From Methylophaga sp. 41_12_T18 (GTDB lineage: Bacteria; Pseudomonadota; Gammaproteobacteria; Nitrosococcales; Methylophagaceae): a stretch of 64,000 nucleotides of DNA. Shown piece after piece: positions 38,224-47,900 of this stretch (its first letter is position 1; every line of letters begins with the position of its first letter). Under the pieces are notes generated by a model. That model was not told the DNA's origin. It saw nothing but the letters and a program-made list of their open reading frames with translations, and did no database searches. Both the position numbers and the translations under genes were made by a program. The stretch spans positions 17,534-81,533 of the forward strand of contig MAAI01000076.1 of assembly GCA_002163115.1 (NCBI GenBank), written 5' to 3'.

Positions 38224-39105
38224 TTAGGTTTCAGCAAGTAATTGGTCAATCATAGATTCAGCTTGAGCGCTATAACTGCCGCCAAAGAGGTTGAAGTGAT
38301 TGAGGATATGATAAAGATTATAAAGCGTTTTTCGAATTTTATAACCAGGGTCTAAAGGGGTTTCAGCTTGGTAAGCAGAATAAAAGTCATTATTAAAGCC
38401 ACCAAATAGTTCGGTCATAGCAAGATCTGCTTCACGATCACCATAGTAGCTAGCAGGGTCAAAAATAACCGGGTTACCTCGGCTGTCTGCTGCAGCATTT
38501 CCTGCCCATAGATCACCATGTAATAGTGCAGGGCTAGGACTATAGTTATCGAAAAACACAGCGATACTTTCTGTTAGCTTCGCCCCTTTATCTTGGATAC
38601 GTTTTGCTAAACCATTTTGTTGAGCTAACTGAAACTGAGGTTGTAAGCGTTGTTGTTGCCAAAAGCTTAACCAATCATGGTGTCGCTGGTTAGCTTGAGG
38701 TGTGCTGCCAATGGTATTGTCTAGTTGCCAGCCAAAAAAATCTTGTTGTTGGTGGTGCTGTTGGGCTAATTGCTGACCAAGTTGACTAGCTGACTGATTA
38801 TTTAATGGTGATAACTCAATATATTCCATTGCTATATAGCTATGCTGCTCTGTTTTGCCATAGCAAACAACGTCGGGTACACGTACCGCTTTCAGTACTG
38901 ACAGTTGTTGTAAGCCGATGACTTCAGCTTCAAACATATGCAATAAAGAGGGCTGGTTAAGTTTTATAAAGATGTCCGTGGCTGGTGCAGTCAATTTATA
39001 TGCTGAATTGATGCAGCCACCACCAATAGATATCGCACTATAATTAGTCAACCGCAGTCCGGTTTGCATTTCAATATCATGGACGATGTTATCTAGTGTC
39101 GACAT
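38224..39105 (-). CDS. Fructosamine kinase-family protein (YniA-like)
   Basis: This 293-residue kinase of the aminoglycoside phosphotransferase fold has the catalytic loop LLHGDLWAGNAA and the metal-binding FDPASYYGDREADLAM. Homologues phosphorylate ketosamines, allowing protein deglycation. The substrate here is inferred from family only. It is a single gene divergent from the histidine kinase at 39264. Confidence 0.92.
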   Translation of the reverse strand: MSTLDNIVHDIEMQTGLRLTNYSAISIGGGCINSAYKLTAPATDIFIKLNQPSLLHMFEAEVIGLQQLSVLKAVRVPDVVCYGKTEQHSYIAMEYIELSPLNNQSASQLGQQLAQQHHQQQDFFGWQLDNTIGSTPQANQRHHDWLSFWQQQRLQPQFQLAQQNGLAKRIQDKGAKLTESIAVFFDNYSPSPALLHGDLWAGNAAADSRGNPVIFDPASYYGDREADLAMTELFGGFNNDFYSAYQAETPLDPGYKIRKTLYNLYHILNHFNLFGGSYSAQAESMIDQLLAET

Positions 39106-39263
39106 GGCTAACCTTTTTTTAAAGTTAATATAGATGAATTATTGTGTTAAATATTAAGTTGCTTATTATAGTGCTGTGGTAGCTTGAAGCAATATGATGA
39201 TTATGGATTTCATAACGAGCTACAAACCTAAACGCTTAGCTTCTCTAGATTGAGATTAGAATA

Positions 39264-40637
39264 ATGGAAAAGTCACAAAAAAAGTTTGTTTTAGACTTAT
39301 CGGTAATTGAGCCGACTGCGCTAATTAAGCAGTTAGAGGCCAACTTATTTTCTAGTGTATTTCTTACTGTTGCAGTCGTTATAGTGAGCTTTTTGGTTTT
39401 GTGGCCGACAGTTCCAATATTGATACTTAGTATTTGGGCTAGTAGCCAACTTGGTTTTGCACTGTTAAGAATCCAGTATGTAAAAAAAATGGCTAAACCG
39501 AAATTGTCTAACCAGCAGTTTTTGAAAGTAAAACAAATTTATAGTCTGATTATGTTATTTGTTGGTTTGTTATGGGGCTGCATCAGTATTTTGGCTTTTG
39601 CTTATTCAGATGAGATGACCTTGGTCTTTAGTGTTCTGATTATTGCCGGTGTTACTGCGGGATCTGTTGCGACCTTAACTTTTGTTTTTTCAGGTTATGC
39701 AGCTTTTTTTCTTGGCTCAACAATCCCTATGTTCTTCATATTGTTGTCCTCTGAAAACACGACGATCCTTGCTATGGCCCCTATTGCATTGATATACATT
39801 GTTATTGTGTATTTATCAGGACAAAAACTTTATTTAAGTTTGTTGAAAGCGAATAATTTAACGCAGGAGTTACAACAACTAAACGACGTCGTTGTGCATC
39901 AAAAAGAAATGGCGGAACAAGCCAATATTGCCAAGTCGACATTTTTATCTAGTATGAGTCATGAGCTGCGTACTCCCCTTAATGCGATATTGGGCTTTTC
40001 ACAACTATTAAAAATGGATGAGTTAAATCCACAACAAAGTCAAAATATAGAAGAAATTCATAAGGCTGGTCATCATTTACTCGGACTAATTAATGAAATA
40101 TTAGATTTATCAAAAGTTGAATCGGGCGAGTTAGACTTAGATTTAAAACCAGTATTTATTAATGACAGTATTCAACGCTGTATCAACATGATTCTGCCAT
40201 TAGCTAGCCAGAGAGACATAACTGTTACGCTGCAAGATTTGCAAAGTGATTGGCATGTTCAAGCTGATCAGAAACGTGTTCAACAAGTAATATTAAACCT
40301 GTTATCCAATGCGATTAAATATAATAAAGATGCCGGCACTGTCATCATCAAATGCGAACCGACTACTGGTGATTTATTAAGAATTTCTATTACGGATACT
40401 GGCTTGGGCATTGCAGCCGAGAAGTACGATGATATTTTTCGTCCTTTTCAACGATTAGGGTTAGAGGCTGGGATGATTGAAGGCACAGGAATCGGCTTGT
40501 TTTTCTCAAGAAAACTAACGGAGTTGATGGGCGGCAAGATTGATTTTGTCAGTGAACTTGGAGTGGGCTCAACTTTTTGGTGCGAGTTACCATTGGTTGA
40601 ACCAGATGAAACAGTGACTTTAAACGCACTAAATTAA
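39264..40637 (+). CDS. Membrane sensor histidine kinase (no receiver)
   Basis: The 457-residue kinase has about six N-terminal membrane helices (residues about 25-195) in a MASE-like sensor module. A short coiled coil, HisKA with phospho-acceptor His233 ([14 protein letters not shown]) and an HATPase domain (NAIKYN, DTGLGI, GTGIGL) follow. The HisKA region is almost the same as that of the hybrid kinase at 13219, so both may belong to one phosphorelay. It has no receiver and no adjacent regulator. rpiA starts 14 bases after its stop. Confidence 0.9.
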   Translation: MEKSQKKFVLDLSVIEPTALIKQLEANLFSSVFLTVAVVIVSFLVLWPTVPILILSIWASSQLGFALLRIQYVKKMAKPKLSNQQFLKVKQIYSLIMLFVGLLWGCISILAFAYSDEMTLVFSVLIIAGVTAGSVATLTFVFSGYAAFFLGSTIPMFFILLSSENTTILAMAPIALIYIVIVYLSGQKLYLSLLKANNLTQELQQLNDVVVHQKEMAEQANIAKSTFLSSMSHELRTPLNAILGFSQLLKMDELNPQQSQNIEEIHKAGHHLLGLINEILDLSKVESGELDLDLKPVFINDSIQRCINMILPLASQRDITVTLQDLQSDWHVQADQKRVQQVILNLLSNAIKYNKDAGTVIIKCEPTTGDLLRISITDTGLGIAAEKYDDIFRPFQRLGLEAGMIEGTGIGLFFSRKLTELMGGKIDFVSELGVGSTFWCELPLVEPDETVTLNALN

Positions 40638-40650
40638 GGTGAAATAAGTA

Positions 40651-41331
40651 ATGGCAGATAACGATAAAAAAAATAGTGCACTAAAAGCGGCCTCTTTAGT
40701 TGAAAGTGACATGGTTGTTGGCCTAGGTACAGGCTCAACTGCTAATTACTTTATTGAAGCGATTGCTGAAAGAAAGAACAATGAAGGTTTAAAGGTGACT
40801 ACGGTGGCGAGTTCTATTGTTAGTGCACGCATTGCTAAACAGTATGGTTTAGAAGTAGTGGCGATAGAAAACTTATCTTCAATTGATATTTATGTTGATG
40901 GCGCAGATGAAGTAACCGCTGATATGACCTTATTAAAAGGCCGTGGCTCGGATTTGGTTCGAGAAAAATTATTAGCCAATGCCAGTCAGCAGTTTTATGT
41001 ATTGGTTGATGACAGTAAGTTAGTTAAAAATATTGGTGATAATTTTCCTATACCAATTGAAGTGATGCCGTTTGCTTGGCAAATGGTATTAACTGATCTA
41101 GAAAACAGTGGTGGAGTAGGTGGTTTGCGTGAAAATGCTTCAGGCGATGGTTTAGCCGTAACTTCACATGGTAGCTTAGTGTTGGATATGCACTTTAATG
41201 ATAAAAGTAGCGATGAGTTAAATAGTTTATTAAATGCAGCGCCAGGTGTGGTTGAACATGGCATTTTTGCTGATTTAGCCACAACGGTTTTTATTGGTAA
41301 AAATGGCATTGTCGAATTACTAAAAAAATAA
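40651..41331 (+). CDS. rpiA: Ribose-5-phosphate isomerase A
   Basis: RpiA interconverts ribose-5-phosphate and ribulose-5-phosphate in the pentose phosphate pathway. The 226-residue protein has VVGLGTGSTANYFI, the catalytic-site IDIYVDGADEV and PIEVMPFAW. The usual KGGGAAL-type loop reads LLKGRGSDLVREKLL here, a variant also found in other RpiA groups. Its start follows the kinase stop closely, so the two genes are probably co-transcribed. Confidence 0.93.
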   Translation: MADNDKKNSALKAASLVESDMVVGLGTGSTANYFIEAIAERKNNEGLKVTTVASSIVSARIAKQYGLEVVAIENLSSIDIYVDGADEVTADMTLLKGRGSDLVREKLLANASQQFYVLVDDSKLVKNIGDNFPIPIEVMPFAWQMVLTDLENSGGVGGLRENASGDGLAVTSHGSLVLDMHFNDKSSDELNSLLNAAPGVVEHGIFADLATTVFIGKNGIVELLKK

Positions 41332-41354
41332 GCCGGTAGGTGAATACCGGCTTA
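41329..41354. terminator. Shared terminator between rpiA and peroxiredoxin genes
   Basis: A 10-bp perfect stem taagccggta/taccggctta with a 6-base loop overlaps the rpiA stop codon. A-rich sequence on the left supplies the T tract for the minus-strand gene. Confidence 0.8.
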
Positions 41355-41368
41355 CATTCATTTTAAAG

Positions 41369-41875
41369 TTACAGTTGTTCTAATATAGTTTCAGCTTTTG
41401 ATACGCCAAACTCGCCTGAGCCTTCAACACCAAGGTATTCAACGACGCCATTATCAACAATCATCGCAAAACGGAAACAACGAATACCCATGCCACCGCC
41501 AGTTAAATCACGATCTAAACCTAATGCTTTGGTATAGAGTGCACTGCCATCCGCCATCATGCGGACTTTAGTATCAACCTTATTTTCACGTCCCCAAGAA
41601 GCCATTACAAAAGCATCGTTGACTGACATGCACCAAATTTCATCCACACCTTTGGCTTTAATTTGTTCTGCTAGAGCAACATAAGAAGGCAAATGTTGTG
41701 AAGAGCAAAGAGGGGTATAAGCACCCGGTACGCCGAACAGTACAATTTTTTTACCAGCAGCAAGCTCAGTTACGTCGAGAGCTTGTGGGTTAGTCGGGCA
41801 TGAATGTTCTTCGTCGAACTCATTGCATTCTGTAAGCGTGCCATGAGGTAAAGCTTGACCAACTTCAATCGTCAT
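41369..41875 (-). CDS. Peroxiredoxin of the Prx5 group
   Basis: This 168-residue thiol peroxidase has the motif GVPGAYTPLCSSQHLPSY with peroxidatic Cys57. The second block is CMSVNDAFVMASWG, and RDLTGGGMGIRCFRFAMIVDNG is typical of Prx5. Extra Cys17 and Cys26 lie in an N-terminal insert (ECNEFDEEHSC). It should reduce peroxides using glutathione/glutaredoxin or thioredoxin. No OxyR-like site was recognised upstream. Confidence 0.93.
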   Translation of the reverse strand: MTIEVGQALPHGTLTECNEFDEEHSCPTNPQALDVTELAAGKKIVLFGVPGAYTPLCSSQHLPSYVALAEQIKAKGVDEIWCMSVNDAFVMASWGRENKVDTKVRMMADGSALYTKALGLDRDLTGGGMGIRCFRFAMIVDNGVVEYLGVEGSGEFGVSKAETILEQL

Positions 41876-42028
41876 AATCTGTCCTTTATGTCAGTAGATA
41901 AAATGTATGTGTCGAGAATACGGTAAAAAGGCTGAGATAAAAACACTGATAAGACTAAGGTTTTAAAATGATCGCAATGCAAAACCTAACTGTTTAATAT
42001 AGTAACAAATAATTTTAAGGTAGAAATC

Positions 42029-43036
42029 ATGAGTCAATCAGTATTACGTTGGGCAATATTAGGTGCGGCGCGCGTTAATGAACGGTTAATGCCAGCGATA
42101 GTGGCTGCCAAGAATGCTGAGTTAATTGCTATAGCCAGTCGACGTGAAGGTGCGGCCGCGGAAACATTGACTAAATATGCACCGGAGCTAAAAGCAGTAA
42201 GAACGACGGATACACCAGAACAGCTATTAGCTAGCGATGATATTGATGCTATTTATTTACCGATGGCCAATGATGAACATTATGAGTGGGCGTTAAAGGC
42301 GATAGCACAAGGCAAACATGTGTTGATTGAAAAGCCGATGGCTTTAAAGCATGAGCATATTGAAGAGATAGAAGCTGCAGCAATCAAACAAAACGTTGTG
42401 GTAATGGAAGGCTTTATGTACTGCTTCCATCCACAACATGCTTATGTGCAAGAGTTGATTGATTCAGGTGTGATTGGTGAAGTACGTACTGTTAGAACCA
42501 GCTTTTCTTTTCCAATGAAACCAGCACGCATGTATCGCCTAGAAAAGAACATTGAAAATGGTGGCGGTGCGATGTGGGACATCGGCCCTTATGCAATTCA
42601 TACCGCACGAAAATGGTTTGATGGTGAGCCAAACTCAGTGACTGCGATGGCGAAGTTTATCGACAGTGGTGCTGATACGAGTTTCAGTGGCATCTATGAT
42701 TATGGTGATGGTCGCTACAGCCACTTTGACATGAGCTTTGAACGTGCAAGGCGTAGTGAATATGAAATCATTGGTACCTTAGGCGGTATTAAATGCCATA
42801 CCGTGTGGCAAAACCCAGAAGAGAAGCCAGTTATTTCATGGTGGACTGATGCCGGTGAGCAACATCAGGTGGAGCTAGATAAGGCCAATCATTTTGATTT
42901 GGAAATAGAACACTTTAGTGATTGTGTACTGAATGATAATAAGCCTGCTTTAACGTTGGCTGATGCTAAAGGTAACTGCAAAGCGACTGAAGCTGCCATA
43001 CAGTCGGCCAAGCAAGGAATAACAATCAGTATTTAG
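42029..43036 (+). CDS. Gfo/Idh/MocA-family oxidoreductase
   Basis: The 335-residue dehydrogenase has an N-terminal Rossmann fold (WAILGAARVNERLMPAI), the family motif LIEKPMALK (EKP) and a C-terminal substrate domain with GGGAMWDIGPYAIHTARKWF. Substrates of the family are sugars, sugar acids or related diols. None can be chosen here. Confidence 0.92.
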   Translation: MSQSVLRWAILGAARVNERLMPAIVAAKNAELIAIASRREGAAAETLTKYAPELKAVRTTDTPEQLLASDDIDAIYLPMANDEHYEWALKAIAQGKHVLIEKPMALKHEHIEEIEAAAIKQNVVVMEGFMYCFHPQHAYVQELIDSGVIGEVRTVRTSFSFPMKPARMYRLEKNIENGGGAMWDIGPYAIHTARKWFDGEPNSVTAMAKFIDSGADTSFSGIYDYGDGRYSHFDMSFERARRSEYEIIGTLGGIKCHTVWQNPEEKPVISWWTDAGEQHQVELDKANHFDLEIEHFSDCVLNDNKPALTLADAKGNCKATEAAIQSAKQGITISI

Positions 43037-43115
43037 CTTGAGCTTGCGGTGTTTTTGAGGGAGTTGAATGGCTGCTTACGTGCCAAAATCGGTCATTCAT
43101 TTAACACTTATCGCT

Positions 43116-43538
43116 CTAGATTCCCTTTGGAGTCAAGTGCTCCTCAATACTCTGTAGCCATGGCTCTATTGCATCATTCCAAGTAGGTGAGATTTTTTGT
43201 ATAAGGACTAGTGATTTTTTTGTTTCTACAAAATCTCCTAGCTGATCATAGGCCTTAGCCAAATACCAATGAGCCCATGGCTCATTCGGGTGACTTATTG
43301 TCCATTCCTGAGCAGTAAACTTTGCTGCTACAGCATCTCCTTTAGCCAGCATTTCTTCTAACTCGGCACTTCTTTCTTTATGTTTTACCTTTTTCCCAAT
43401 AGCCCCAGTTTCTTTTGTGAGCTTGTTTAGTGCATAGAAGAAATAGAACGTGAAATGTAAAGCAACGACTACAAGTACAACTAAAAGCCATTTTATTGTC
43501 TGAAGTTCAGATAATATTCCTTGTGGTAATTCTTCCAT
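43116..43538 (-). CDS. Single-pass membrane protein with TPR-like region
   Basis: The 140-residue protein has one membrane helix (about residues 16-36) followed by a cytoplasmic helical part. One recognisable tetratricopeptide-like unit (PWAHWYLAKAYDQLGDFVETKKSLVLI) is present. I do not recognise a specific family. It lies beside an Imm32-like gene in a small accessory stretch. Confidence 0.65.
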   Translation of the reverse strand: MEELPQGILSELQTIKWLLVVLVVVALHFTFYFFYALNKLTKETGAIGKKVKHKERSAELEEMLAKGDAVAAKFTAQEWTISHPNEPWAHWYLAKAYDQLGDFVETKKSLVLIQKISPTWNDAIEPWLQSIEEHLTPKGI

Positions 43539-43554
43539 TTTATTTCTATCTTGT

Positions 43555-43901
43555 TAACAGTATATGAGTCCATTCTTCACTACGAAGCATAGTGTTTGTC
43601 CGTTCCTTTTGATTGCCTTGTTATATGTTGAGGTGCTACATACTTGGGTTTACAACAATAAACTCAGGTGAGTCATTTGCGATCGAGTTATCACAATCTG
43701 CAAGGTGTTCATGTTCAAAGTTGGCGTTATCATTTGAACTTAATTTATTAGCACAATCGGTAAGAAAAGAAGCCATTGAAAGTAAGTCTTCGGGTTTACC
43801 TGAAACAGTAACCTCTTTCATTTCTAACAAACCACCTTCAAACTCTTTATTGGCATATCCATAAAATTTCATTCGATAATCCTTTATACATATAACAGTA
43901 T
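43555..43901. repeat. Direct repeats flanking the Imm32-like gene
   Basis: The sequence taacagtat occurs at 43555-43563 and 43893-43901, bracketing the single gene as a unit of 338 bases. On the minus strand these read as ...ATACTGTTA just upstream of the start codons of both neighbouring small genes. This resembles integron-cassette boundaries, but a complete attC site is not proven. Confidence 0.4.
43636..43872 (-). CDS. Imm32-like immunity protein
   Basis: The 78-residue protein fits the Imm32 pattern: MKFYGYANKEF at the start, an LLEMKEVTVSGKPEDLLSMASFL block, the FEHEHL motif and a C-terminal PEFIVVNP. Imm32 proteins are predicted immunity proteins of polymorphic toxin systems and often occur singly on islands. 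No toxin gene is adjacent, so it may be an orphan cassette. Confidence 0.6.
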   Translation of the reverse strand: MKFYGYANKEFEGGLLEMKEVTVSGKPEDLLSMASFLTDCANKLSSNDNANFEHEHLADCDNSIANDSPEFIVVNPSM

Positions 43902-43907
43902 GTTTTG

Positions 43908-43966
43908 AGGTCGCTTGTCATCATATCAACTATGTCGACTGTCCGCTTTGGGTCGAACAGCGACCT
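43908..43966. repeat. Hairpin with TGTCCGCTTTGGGTCGAA motif, copy A
   Basis: An outer inverted repeat aggtcgct/agcgacct (43908-43915, 43959-43966) encloses tgtccgctttgggtcgaa at 43940-43957. The 18-mer recurs in the same orientation at 44919-44936 on the other side of rsuA. Confidence 0.7.
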
Positions 43967-43999
43967 TTAAACAATTCGTCGCTAAAGCCGTTAATATTA

Positions 44000-44695
44000 T
44001 TAATCGTTAACTGAAAGCTCTTCAACTTCTGCTTGAGTTAAGCTGCGCCAATGACCAATATCTACATCCAATTCTAGGTTACCGATTTGCTGGCGGTGCA
44101 GTGATTTAACTCTATTGCCGATGGAGGAAAACATACGTTTTACCTGATGAAAGCGACCTTCAGTTAGGGTTAAAAATACGTTATATGAGTCAATAATGTG
44201 TAATTTCGCGGGAAGAGTTAGATTTGATTCACCTTGAAGAAGAATTCCTTCCAGAAAATGCTTAGTCGCGTCAGATGATATTGGCCGAGATAACAACACC
44301 TTATACACTTTTTCGCATTTATTCTTGGGCGATGTTAAATTAAAAGACCAGTGCCCATCATCTGTAATCAGCACGAGGCCGGTAGTATCCGCATCCAAAC
44401 GCCCTGCTATGTGCAGTTCAGTCACTCTATCTACATCAAGGAGATTGAGTACAGATGGATACTTCTCATCAACGTTAGAACAAATCATATTAACCGGTTT
44501 ATTCAGTAATAAATATCGAGAACTTCTTGATGTTAATATTTCACCATCAAGCGTCACAACATTATTTTTGTGTACTTGATGGGACGCCCCGATTGCAATA
44601 ATACCGTTGACGACAACACTTCTATTTTCGATTAACGCTAAGGCATCAACCAAAGAGTATTCTGTGCTTTTACATATAAATTTATCTAAACGCAT
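44000..44695 (-). CDS. rsuA: RsuA-family rRNA pseudouridine synthase
   Basis: The enzyme makes pseudouridine 516 in 16S rRNA if it is orthologous to RsuA. The 231-residue protein has an S4 RNA-binding N-terminus (MRLDKFICKSTEYS) and the catalytic motif AGRLDADTTGLVLITDDG with Asp101. The C-terminal EGRFHQVKRMF is also typical. It lies between the two direct copies of the TGTCCGC palindrome. Confidence 0.9.
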   Translation of the reverse strand: MRLDKFICKSTEYSLVDALALIENRSVVVNGIIAIGASHQVHKNNVVTLDGEILTSRSSRYLLLNKPVNMICSNVDEKYPSVLNLLDVDRVTELHIAGRLDADTTGLVLITDDGHWSFNLTSPKNKCEKVYKVLLSRPISSDATKHFLEGILLQGESNLTLPAKLHIIDSYNVFLTLTEGRFHQVKRMFSSIGNRVKSLHRQQIGNLELDVDIGHWRSLTQAEVEELSVND

Positions 44696-44831
44696 AACAT
44701 CAATTAATACGTGCCTGTCCTGTTGTATTTTTCAATTGTCACCCCAGATGCATAACTTGCTGTTAAGGGACATAGTCTTTCCCTGTAATACATATAAGGA
44801 CTCTAATTCCTAGTAAGTCGATAATCAAGAC

Positions 44832-44870
44832 AAAAAAGGGAATTACGAGTCCACCAGCTTACTTCCCTTT
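44832..44870 (-). terminator. Rho-independent terminator of mfd
   Basis: Read on the minus strand, an 8-bp stem (aaagggaa/ttcccttt, 44863-44870 with 44835-44842) is followed by a T run. It lies about 90 bases beyond the mfd stop. The loop is long (20 bases). Confidence 0.65.
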
Positions 44871-44918
44871 ATCCTATGCTATATAGTGCTTTGCCTAAGC
44901 TCATAGATTGAGATGGGA

Positions 44919-44944
44919 TGTCCGCTTTGGGTCGAAAGCGGACA
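44919..44944. repeat. Hairpin with TGTCCGCTTTGGGTCGAA motif, copy B
   Basis: A perfect 10-bp stem tgtccgcttt/aaagcggaca has the loop gggtcg. It lies 17 bases from the mfd stop codon and could also act as an mRNA end structure. Confidence 0.85.
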
Positions 44945-44960
44945 GTCATTTTATATACGA

Positions 44961-47900
44961 CTACTGAGTTTTTTGTAACTGTTCTAGTAATTTATTTAAT
45001 ACAATCAATCGACTATCTGCATCTGGCATGTCATCAATGAAGCGTAATTTATCTTGGCCATCAACTTTGAACCGACTCGGCTGCTTTTGAATCAGTTGAA
45101 TGATGTTCATTGGATCAATGTTTGGTTCTTTATCAAAGATGATGCGACCACCTTGGTCATAAACATCAATTTTACGAATACCGATCGCTTTAGCTTTGAA
45201 ACGCAGTTCATGGATAGCAAATAAGGTTTGGACTTGCTCAGGCAGTAATCCAAAACGATCTATCATCTCAACTTGTAATTCATGTAAGGCATCATTGTCT
45301 TTGGCTGCCGAGATACGTTTGTATAAGACTAAACGGCTATGAACATCAGGTAGGTAGTCATTCGGAATCAAGGCGGGAACATGTAGATCAATTTCAATAA
45401 ATTGACGTTGGTCTAATTGTGAGCCCATGTCTTTACCAGACTTAAGTGCATTGACTGCTCGCTCTAATAATTCGTTATAAAGACTGAAACCAATCTGTTG
45501 CATTTGACCACTTTGATCATCACCTAGTAACTCACCGGCACCACGAATTTCCATATCATGTGTTGCCAAGGTGAAACCGGCACCGAGATCTTCAATTGAT
45601 TCGATTGCTTCTAAGCGTTTGACTGCATCTTTAGTCATCGCTTTTTGAGGTGGCACTATTAAATAAGCATAAGCACGATGATGGGAGCGACCAACACGGC
45701 CACGAATTTGATAAAGCTGCGCTAGACCTAGTTTATCAGCGCGATCGATAAAGATAGTATTTGCAGAGGGGATATCAATTCCGGTTTCGATGATCGTTGT
45801 GCAGACTAAGACATTGAAGCGTTGATGGTAGAAGTCGAGCATCACTTGTTCGAGTTCACGTTCACGCATTTGACCATGAGCAACACCTACTTTTGCTTCA
45901 GGTAATAATTGCTCAATTTCGCGTGCTACACGGTCAATATCATCTACTTTGTTGTGGAGGAAGTAGACTTGGCCACCACGTTTAATTTCACGCAACATAC
46001 CTTCGCGAATTTGCTCGCCGTCCCATTGTTGAACAAAGGTTTTAATGGCTAAGCGGCGTGCTGGTGGTGTGGCAATGATCGATAAATCACGAATACCTGA
46101 AATAGACATATTTAAGGTACGCGGGATCGGTGTCGCTGTTAGGGTTAATACGTCAATTTCACTACGGAAGCGTTTGATTTGTTCTTTTTGCGTGACACCA
46201 AAGCGATGTTCTTCATCCAAAACAAACAAACCAAGACGTTTCGGATCGATATCTTGTTGGATGATTTTATGGGTACCAATGATGATATCAGCGGTACCAT
46301 CAGTTAATGCCGACTTAACAGCATCAATTTGTTTTTTAGAGCGAAAGCGTGACATCACTTCGACATTGATTGGCCAATCCGCAAAACGATCTTTGAAGTT
46401 TTCATAATGTTGCTGCGCTAATAAGGTGGTCGGTACTAATACCATCACTTGTTTGCCAGCTTGCACTGCTATAAAGGCAGCGCGCATAGCGACTTCTGTT
46501 TTACCAAAGCCGACATCACCACAGATCAAGCGGTCCATCGGTGTTTCAGATGTCATATCTTTAATGACATCATCAATCGCATCTTGTTGATCGGGGGTAG
46601 TTTCAAAAGGGAAGGCGGCGGTGAAAATAGCATATTGTTCATCAGGTGCGGGTAAAGCCGGCTTTTTATGGGCGGCACGCTGAGCATAGATTTCTAATAA
46701 TTCAGCGGCCACATCGCGTACTTTTTCAGCAGCTTTACGACGGGCCTTTTCCCATTGACCAGAACCTAATCTATGCAATGGTGCTAATTCTGGAGAGGCT
46801 CCTGAGTAGCGACCAATCAAATCAAGTGCAGATACCGGCACATATAACTTGTCATCATTGGCGTATTCTAAGGTGACATATTCAGTGGCAACATCACCGA
46901 CATCTAATGTTTGCAGACCTAGATAGCGGCCAACACCATGATCTTCATGCACAACTGCATCGCCAACGGTTAACTCGGCTAGATTACGAATGACAGCATC
47001 AGAGTCACGTTTTTTACGACTGCGACGACGTCGTTGCATGACCTGTTGGCCAAACAGCTGGGTTTCAGCAATAACAGCAATATTATGTTGTTGTAAGACT
47101 AAGCCGTGTTCCAGTGGTGCAACTGTGATGCCTAACGAATCATCAGTGGCTAAAAAATCATCCCAGTTACTAAATATTTTTGGCTGAATTTGATTTTCAT
47201 TAAGTAGGCTTAAGAGTGTTTCTCGACGACCTGCTGTTTCAGCCGCAAATAATATGCGACCCTTAAAACTGGCGATAAAGTTTAATAAGGCTTCACATGA
47301 TTTGTCTTGGCGGGCATTTAGAGTCAGCTGTGGCGGTGTGATGGTGCTGTAATTATTTACACCGGCAGAATCTTCTAACTCAAATGTTTGAATATTAAGA
47401 CGTTGATAGCTTTTAAAATCAGCAAATAAGTCTTCAACAGGAAAGAACACTTGGTTAGGTTCGAGCAGTGGACGTTCTGGATCGACTTTATGTTGTTGGT
47501 AGCGATGACCGATTTCTTGCCAGAATGCAGTAGCAGCATGATGGGGATCATTAACGCTAACTAATAAAGTGTTGTCCGGCAGGTAGTCAGTAATACTGCT
47601 GGTTTCGTCATAAAATAAAGGTAAGTAATATTCGATACCGCCCGGCATATTACCTGCGGTCACTTCACGGTAAATAAAGCTTTTTTGCGGATCACCTTCA
47701 AATTGACGGCGATGTTGTTGGCGGAACAGTTGAATACTATCTTCTGTAACTGGGAACTCACGTGCTGGTAATAATTGAATATTACTAATGCTTTCTATTG
47801 AGCGCTGAGTTTCAGGATCAAAAGTTCGTAAGGTATCGACTTCATCATCAAATAAATCAATCCGGTAAGGGTGGTTACTGCCCATTGGGTAAAGATCAAT

